Assembly (NCBI RefSeq): GCF_052161615.1
Contig: NZ_CP197417.1
Coordinates: 558,001-622,000, forward strand
Direction of reading: 5' to 3'
Origin: Aeoliella sp052161615
GTDB lineage: Bacteria; Planctomycetota; Planctomycetia; Pirellulales; Lacipirellulaceae
DNA: 64,000 bases
Under the pieces are notes generated by a model, which saw only the letters and a program-made list of their open reading frames with translations, had not been told where the DNA came from and searched no databases. The translations under genes and the position numbers were made by a program. Position 1 is the first letter of the stretch. Every line of letters begins with the position of its first letter. Shown piece after piece: positions 60,857 through 64,000 of this stretch.

Positions 60857-61696
60857 TTAAGGATGATCCTCCCCAATGGAATGAACGGCACCGCGAGCGG
60901 CACCAGGAATAAACAGCTCGCCCGCCGCGGCTGCACTTGCAAGCGTCAAGCCGCGTTCCCCGCGCCACGGTCCGCGCACGAGCGTATGGGCGCTGCTTGT
61001 GCTCAGTAGCGGTGACGAGGGAAAACGGAGTGGCGGATGGGCTTCGTGGGCGAAGGTGCCGGCGGTGGTGGCGACGCCACCGATGCCGGGACGATTCACG
61101 CCGCGAATGAGATCGTGATAAACGATCAGCGAATCGCGAACGCTCGGAACGGCGAGCGCCGAATACTTGGCCGCGAGGCGGGCAATGTCGCTTGTTGGGA
61201 TCGCGGCGTTGCAAATCGCCACGTCGGCCATCGCTCCCTGAAACGATGAGCTCACCGAATCGAAACCCAAGTGCACGCCCGCAGTGTTGGTGACCACGCT
61301 AGTGTGCCCGACGGTACTCGCCGCATAGGGATCGACCACGCCATCGACAACCATCCGCAGCCCGCCTGCGACGCCGGCTTCGAACACGAGCGCCACGTGG
61401 TGCCACGCGGTATCGTTGCTCGCGCCGGCGGCCGACTCGATGCGAATCTGTCCGACGTTCGTGCGAACGTGCGCGGCGAACGTGTTCTGGCGGCTCGAAG
61501 CGTACGCCACCTCGTCACGATACAGCACCCAAGGTGCGGTGTCGTCGAACGTGTTGCCTCGCATCACAATCACGCCGTCCGCGTTGAGGTTGTCGATGCG
61601 AACCCACGCCGCAAACGTGAACGCCGCGACCCCTTCGACTTCCGGAACGCGCCCAAGCAGCACGCGCGGGTTGCCACTGATGAACTTAAGGGCCAC
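60857..61696 (-). CDS. phage-like module: LamG/concanavalin-like protein
   Basis: This 279-residue protein begins with a LamG-like jellyroll: VAAFTFAAWVRIDNLNADGVIVMRGNTFDDTAPWVLYRDEVAYASS, HHVALVFEAGVAGGLRMVVDGVVDPYAAS, and VHLGFDSVSSSFQGAMADVAICNAAI. Such domains bind carbohydrate or protein and occur in receptor-binding virion proteins and in planctomycete surface proteins. The C-terminal ~60 residues (SPLLSTSSAHTLVRGPWRGER...) are low-complexity. There is no signal peptide, which fits a virion protein better than a secreted one. Confidence 0.65.
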   Translation of the reverse strand: MALKFISGNPRVLLGRVPEVEGVAAFTFAAWVRIDNLNADGVIVMRGNTFDDTAPWVLYRDEVAYASSRQNTFAAHVRTNVGQIRIESAAGASNDTAWHHVALVFEAGVAGGLRMVVDGVVDPYAASTVGHTSVVTNTAGVHLGFDSVSSSFQGAMADVAICNAAIPTSDIARLAAKYSALAVPSVRDSLIVYHDLIRGVNRPGIGGVATTAGTFAHEAHPPLRFPSSPLLSTSSAHTLVRGPWRGERGLTLASAAAAGELFIPGAARGAVHSIGEDHP

Positions 61697-61701
61697 GGCG
61701 A

Positions 61702-62208
61702 TTAAACCTCCCGTAGTTCGACGGCCACGAGCTCGGCGTCGCCCGTCATGGTGTCCAAACCGCTGGTGGCGACGCGTGACACACGCAGGCGATACGATTC
61801 GCCCGCCACGGGGTCGTCGGCATCATTTGCAGGGAGCGAGATCGTCGTCTGCGCAAGCTCGCCGCTGTTGGCTGGAGCGGTTGCGGTGCTCGTCGCGGGC
61901 GTGCCGAAGCCGTTGGTGTCGAGATCGTGCGTGCCATGCGTGGGGTCGGCAATCGGGTGCCGCTCGAATTCCACCTGCCACACCACCGCGCCGCTGGTCG
62001 CCGACGTGGCGGCCCAGGTGATGACAAGCTCAAAATCGCGACCGGCGTATCCGCGAGGCAACACGCCAACAAAGTCCATCGACTCGACCGCCGCATCGTC
62101 GAAGTCGAGCACCACGGTGGCGTTACGAAGATCCAGCTGGGCAAACGCCGAACCCGGCGGCCGCCCCGCGATCGCATCGAACACGGCAAGAGTTTTAGAA
62201 GTAGGCAT
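61702..62208 (-). CDS. phage-like module: unknown beta-rich protein
   Basis: This 168-residue protein with MPTSKTLAVFDAIAGRPPGSAFAQLDLRNATVVLDFDDAAVESMDFVGVLPRGYAGRDFELVI has predicted beta strands throughout and a Thr/Ala-rich loop. It is preceded by a family H element 42 bp upstream. It could be a tail or fibre-like structural protein, to judge by its place between the capsid and LamG genes. Confidence 0.5.
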   Translation of the reverse strand: MPTSKTLAVFDAIAGRPPGSAFAQLDLRNATVVLDFDDAAVESMDFVGVLPRGYAGRDFELVITWAATSATSGAVVWQVEFERHPIADPTHGTHDLDTNGFGTPATSTATAPANSGELAQTTISLPANDADDPVAGESYRLRVSRVATSGLDTMTGDAELVAVELREV

Positions 62209-62250
62209 GAGAGTGAATGTCCAATGACGAATGACGAATGACCAAAAAAC

Positions 62251-62447
62251 GGCGAGCGGGGCCCGTAAGGGCCGTGGTCGTGTTGTAGTTGCGTGAGTAG
62301 GTGAGTAAGTGAGTAAGTGAGTCAGTGAGGGAGCCGGCCCCTATGTCATCCTGAGGGAGCCCTAGCGACTGAAGGATCTCGTTTGCCATTTTTTCGGCGT
62401 GTTCAGGGGCGAGATTCTTCGGTCGCAGGACTCCCTTCAGAATGACA
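62251..62447. repeat. family H, 8-bp tandem repeat and family A pair inside the phage-like module
   Basis: H at 62251-62279; GTGAGTAA-type 8-bp tandem repeat at 62293-62330; A at 62344-62392; inverted A at 62410-62447. Host repeats therefore interrupt the module between the capsid gene and the next gene. Confidence 0.85.
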
Positions 62448-62475
62448 TGACGCTGCACCTAGCGATGATCTCGAA

Positions 62476-63633
62476 CTACCCAGTGCACTTCACGACGTAC
62501 CGCGGATCGATCACCGCGGCGGCACCTCGTTCACTTGCTTTGAAGCGGAGCACGATGTCGCTGGTGAACTCGGCTTCGCTCCCGCGCGGGGCCTGGGTGA
62601 CGGTGATGGGCCAGTTCTCCATGTAGGCAAACGCTTTGCGGAAGTCGCCCAGGAACCACCACTTCTTCGCGTCCCCCGCCGCAACGCCCGATGCCACGAC
62701 ACGGCGGTAGGCCAGACGGCTCTCGGCCACCGTGTAGTTGCCCAGCGGATTCGCGGCGACCGTGGACGTATTCGCGTCGGTGCCGGTGTAGTGAATCTCC
62801 GCGGCGTTGAACACGCGGTGCGCGGCGTGGCGATACGCAGGCATCACCAGCACGCTGGTCGCGCCAAGCATCACCGGCTCGCCCGTGTTGGGGTCGAGGA
62901 TGTCGGCCAGCAGCTGCTCGGCGGCATCGACGTTCTCCCAATCCACCAGCTCGTTGCTGGCGAGCTCGTTGACCCACGGCGTGCTCGACTGGTACGTGTT
63001 GTAACTGGTGCCACGCCACTTGTAGTTGTTCGTGACGCCAATCACCAAATCGAGCAGCCGCTTCTCTTTGTTGAGGCCGAGCAGCTCACCCACTTCGCTC
63101 GCGCGACGCAGCACCAGGTTCGTGCGATCGAAGAAAATCGCTTCCTTAGTCACCGGCACGATGAAGCCCCGCTTGGTGGTCGCGGGAGTTTCGATGTAGT
63201 CCTCGCCAAAGCCGAGATGCGGATAAGGCATGCCCGGCGCGACGGCCATGTCGGTGTCGGCCAGCTTGCCCGCCCCAGGGATTTTCTCGCCATCGAGCCG
63301 CGTGGGAATGGTGCTCACCAGCTTCGACACGACAAACGCGCTTTGCTGATAGGCATCGAGAATCTTCGAGTAAATCACCTGCCCAGCGACGTTCTGAAAC
63401 GCCGAGAGATCGACGCCATCCGCCGCTTCGAGCACCGTCGAGCCACCGCTCCGCGGATCGAGCAGCCGCACCCACTCGCCCCCGTCGGGCACGAGCGCCT
63501 CGGCCAGATCGCGGAGGCTAAAATCGTCCGGCGCGAGATGCCGCTCGCGCAGCGCTTCGCTTAAATGCTCGACCGTTTTCTGCGGCCCATCGAGCTGATA
63601 CCGCCGCTTGAGTTCACGATATTGAATCGACAT
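62476..63633 (-). CDS. phage major-capsid-like protein
   Basis: This 385-residue protein resembles major capsid proteins with the HK97 or Mu-type fold. It has a basic N-terminal start (MSIQYRELKRRYQLDG), GGEWVRLLDPRSGGSTVLEAADGVDLSAFQNVAGQVIYSKILDAY, GFIVPVTKEAIFFDRTNLVLRRASEVGELLGLNKEKRLLDLVIGVTNNY, and a C-terminal FTSDIVLRFKASERGAAAVIDPRYVVKC. The assignment rests on general look and gene order, not on a signature. An incomplete gene lies upstream (63907 to the right edge), as expected for an operon running out of the window. It could also be an encapsulin-like or domesticated capsid. Confidence 0.6.
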   Translation of the reverse strand: MSIQYRELKRRYQLDGPQKTVEHLSEALRERHLAPDDFSLRDLAEALVPDGGEWVRLLDPRSGGSTVLEAADGVDLSAFQNVAGQVIYSKILDAYQQSAFVVSKLVSTIPTRLDGEKIPGAGKLADTDMAVAPGMPYPHLGFGEDYIETPATTKRGFIVPVTKEAIFFDRTNLVLRRASEVGELLGLNKEKRLLDLVIGVTNNYKWRGTSYNTYQSSTPWVNELASNELVDWENVDAAEQLLADILDPNTGEPVMLGATSVLVMPAYRHAAHRVFNAAEIHYTGTDANTSTVAANPLGNYTVAESRLAYRRVVASGVAAGDAKKWWFLGDFRKAFAYMENWPITVTQAPRGSEAEFTSDIVLRFKASERGAAAVIDPRYVVKCTG

Positions 63634-63683
63634 AGAAGTTCCTTGTGGAGGAGTTGGGGATAAGAGTTGGAAGTTGAGAGGAT

Positions 63684-63890
63684 GTAGGCCGTATCAAGCT
63701 CCGCGCCGATACGGCAAATCACGCTGAAATAGCCGGATCGGCGCTCCGCTTGATCCGGCCTACCAACCCTGTGTCATCCTGAGGGAGCCTAAGCGACTGA
63801 AGGATCTCCTTCGCCATTTGCAGAGGCTTACTCAGGGACGAGATTCTTCGGGTCGCATCCGCATTTGAGGAAAGGGCCCTCAGAATGACA
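63684..63890. repeat. family G inverted pair and family A pair
   Basis: G left (GTAGGCCGTATCAAGC...) at 63684-63715 and inverted G right (...GATCCGGCCTAC) at 63731-63763, then A at 63772-63818 and inverted A at 63838-63890. It lies between the capsid-like gene and the partial upstream gene. Confidence 0.85.
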
Positions 63891-63906
63891 AAGGGACAGC
63901 AAGGTC

Positions 63907-64000
63907 TTACGCCGCCGCTTGCGGGCCGCCTTTCATCACCGTGCTGATGATGTCGACGTACACGCTCGTCGCCGCGGGGTTCACGCGCTTCGCACAGCGG
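63907..64000 (-). CDS. partial gene at the right edge, C-terminus only
   Basis: Minus-strand frame open to the right edge and ending ...NPAATSVYVDIISTVMKGGPQAAA with TAA at 63909-63907. Only ~30 residues are seen. By position it is upstream of the capsid-like gene in the same module, where phages carry scaffold, protease, portal or decoration proteins. No assignment is possible. Confidence 0.4.
   Translation of the reverse strand, partial: RCAKRVNPAATSVYVDIISTVMKGGPQAAA

Noticed and set aside
62476..63633. Complete prophage call
   Set aside because: No integrase, terminase, portal or lysis gene and no attachment repeats are in the window; the module is cut by the right edge.

Overview
The window reads as a chromosomal piece of a Planctomycetota bacterium, most likely order Pirellulales. 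The evidence is: high GC; a DUF1559 pilin-like protein; dockerin and PEP-CTERM secreted proteins; small membrane proteins carrying the NPYESP / NPYQSP tag; the MoxR-DUF58-BatA cluster with a divergent DUF4159 protein; DNA topoisomerase VI; a myo-inositol-phosphate synthase; a redoxin-cytochrome-copper oxidase fusion; and gene-poor gaps filled with dispersed repeats. No rRNA, CRISPR array, insertion sequence or convincing tRNA was found.

Layout. 0-2.6 kb: topoisomerase VI subunits B (5' part outside) and A, then a small membrane protein. 2.6-6.4 kb (minus): diacylglycerol-kinase-type protein and an LptD-like outer-membrane protein. 6.5-8.5 kb: a multidomain redox protein. 8.8-19 kb: DUF4159 protein, divergent from moxR, a small unknown, DUF58, BatA-type and large VWA/GATase-like membrane proteins. 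19-25.5 kb: DCC protein, haem-c-motif protein, two paralogous GTPases, ecotin. 25.5-32.2 kb: small lipoprotein, unknowns, DUF2007-like, VOC protein, methyltransferase plus Cys-rich partner, all separated by repeats. 33.2-34.9 kb: principal-type sigma factor with a clear terminator. 35-38.3 kb: a broken small membrane gene, a small conserved protein, DUF3592, and a metal permease with an HMA domain. 38.6-42.0 kb: a cobalamin riboswitch followed by four co-directional genes (DUF1559, DUF4465-like/dockerin/PEP-CTERM, PEP-CTERM surface protein, Cys-rich DUF5522-like). 42.4-45.9 kb: methyltransferase, membrane protein, AroE-fold protein lacking its catalytic pair, bioD with an intergenic repeat inside it. 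46-52.3 kb: GH57 enzyme, soluble PAS chemoreceptor, higBA inserted at the end of an MBL-hydrolase gene, PIN toxin/antitoxin. 52.3-59.4 kb: DEAD-box helicase, histone-H1-like protein, inositol-phosphate synthase, aspartate aminotransferase, glycogen synthase. 59.5-64 kb (minus): a capsid-like gene followed by small virion-like genes, interrupted by host repeats.

Most interesting points. (1) The B12-riboswitch locus controls surface/secreted proteins rather than a classical transporter, and looks like an undescribed corrinoid-acquisition system. (2) higBA is bounded by 37-bp direct repeats that copy the last codons of the neighbouring hydrolase gene. (3) At least eight mobile-looking intergenic repeat families recur in the gaps. 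One of them sits in the same orientation just upstream of three start codons, and another has been absorbed into bioD. (4) Many genes start after pyrimidine-rich leaders with no Shine-Dalgarno sequence.

All family assignments were made by reading the sequence without database searches. Family names are from recall, and statements about wider distribution are inference.
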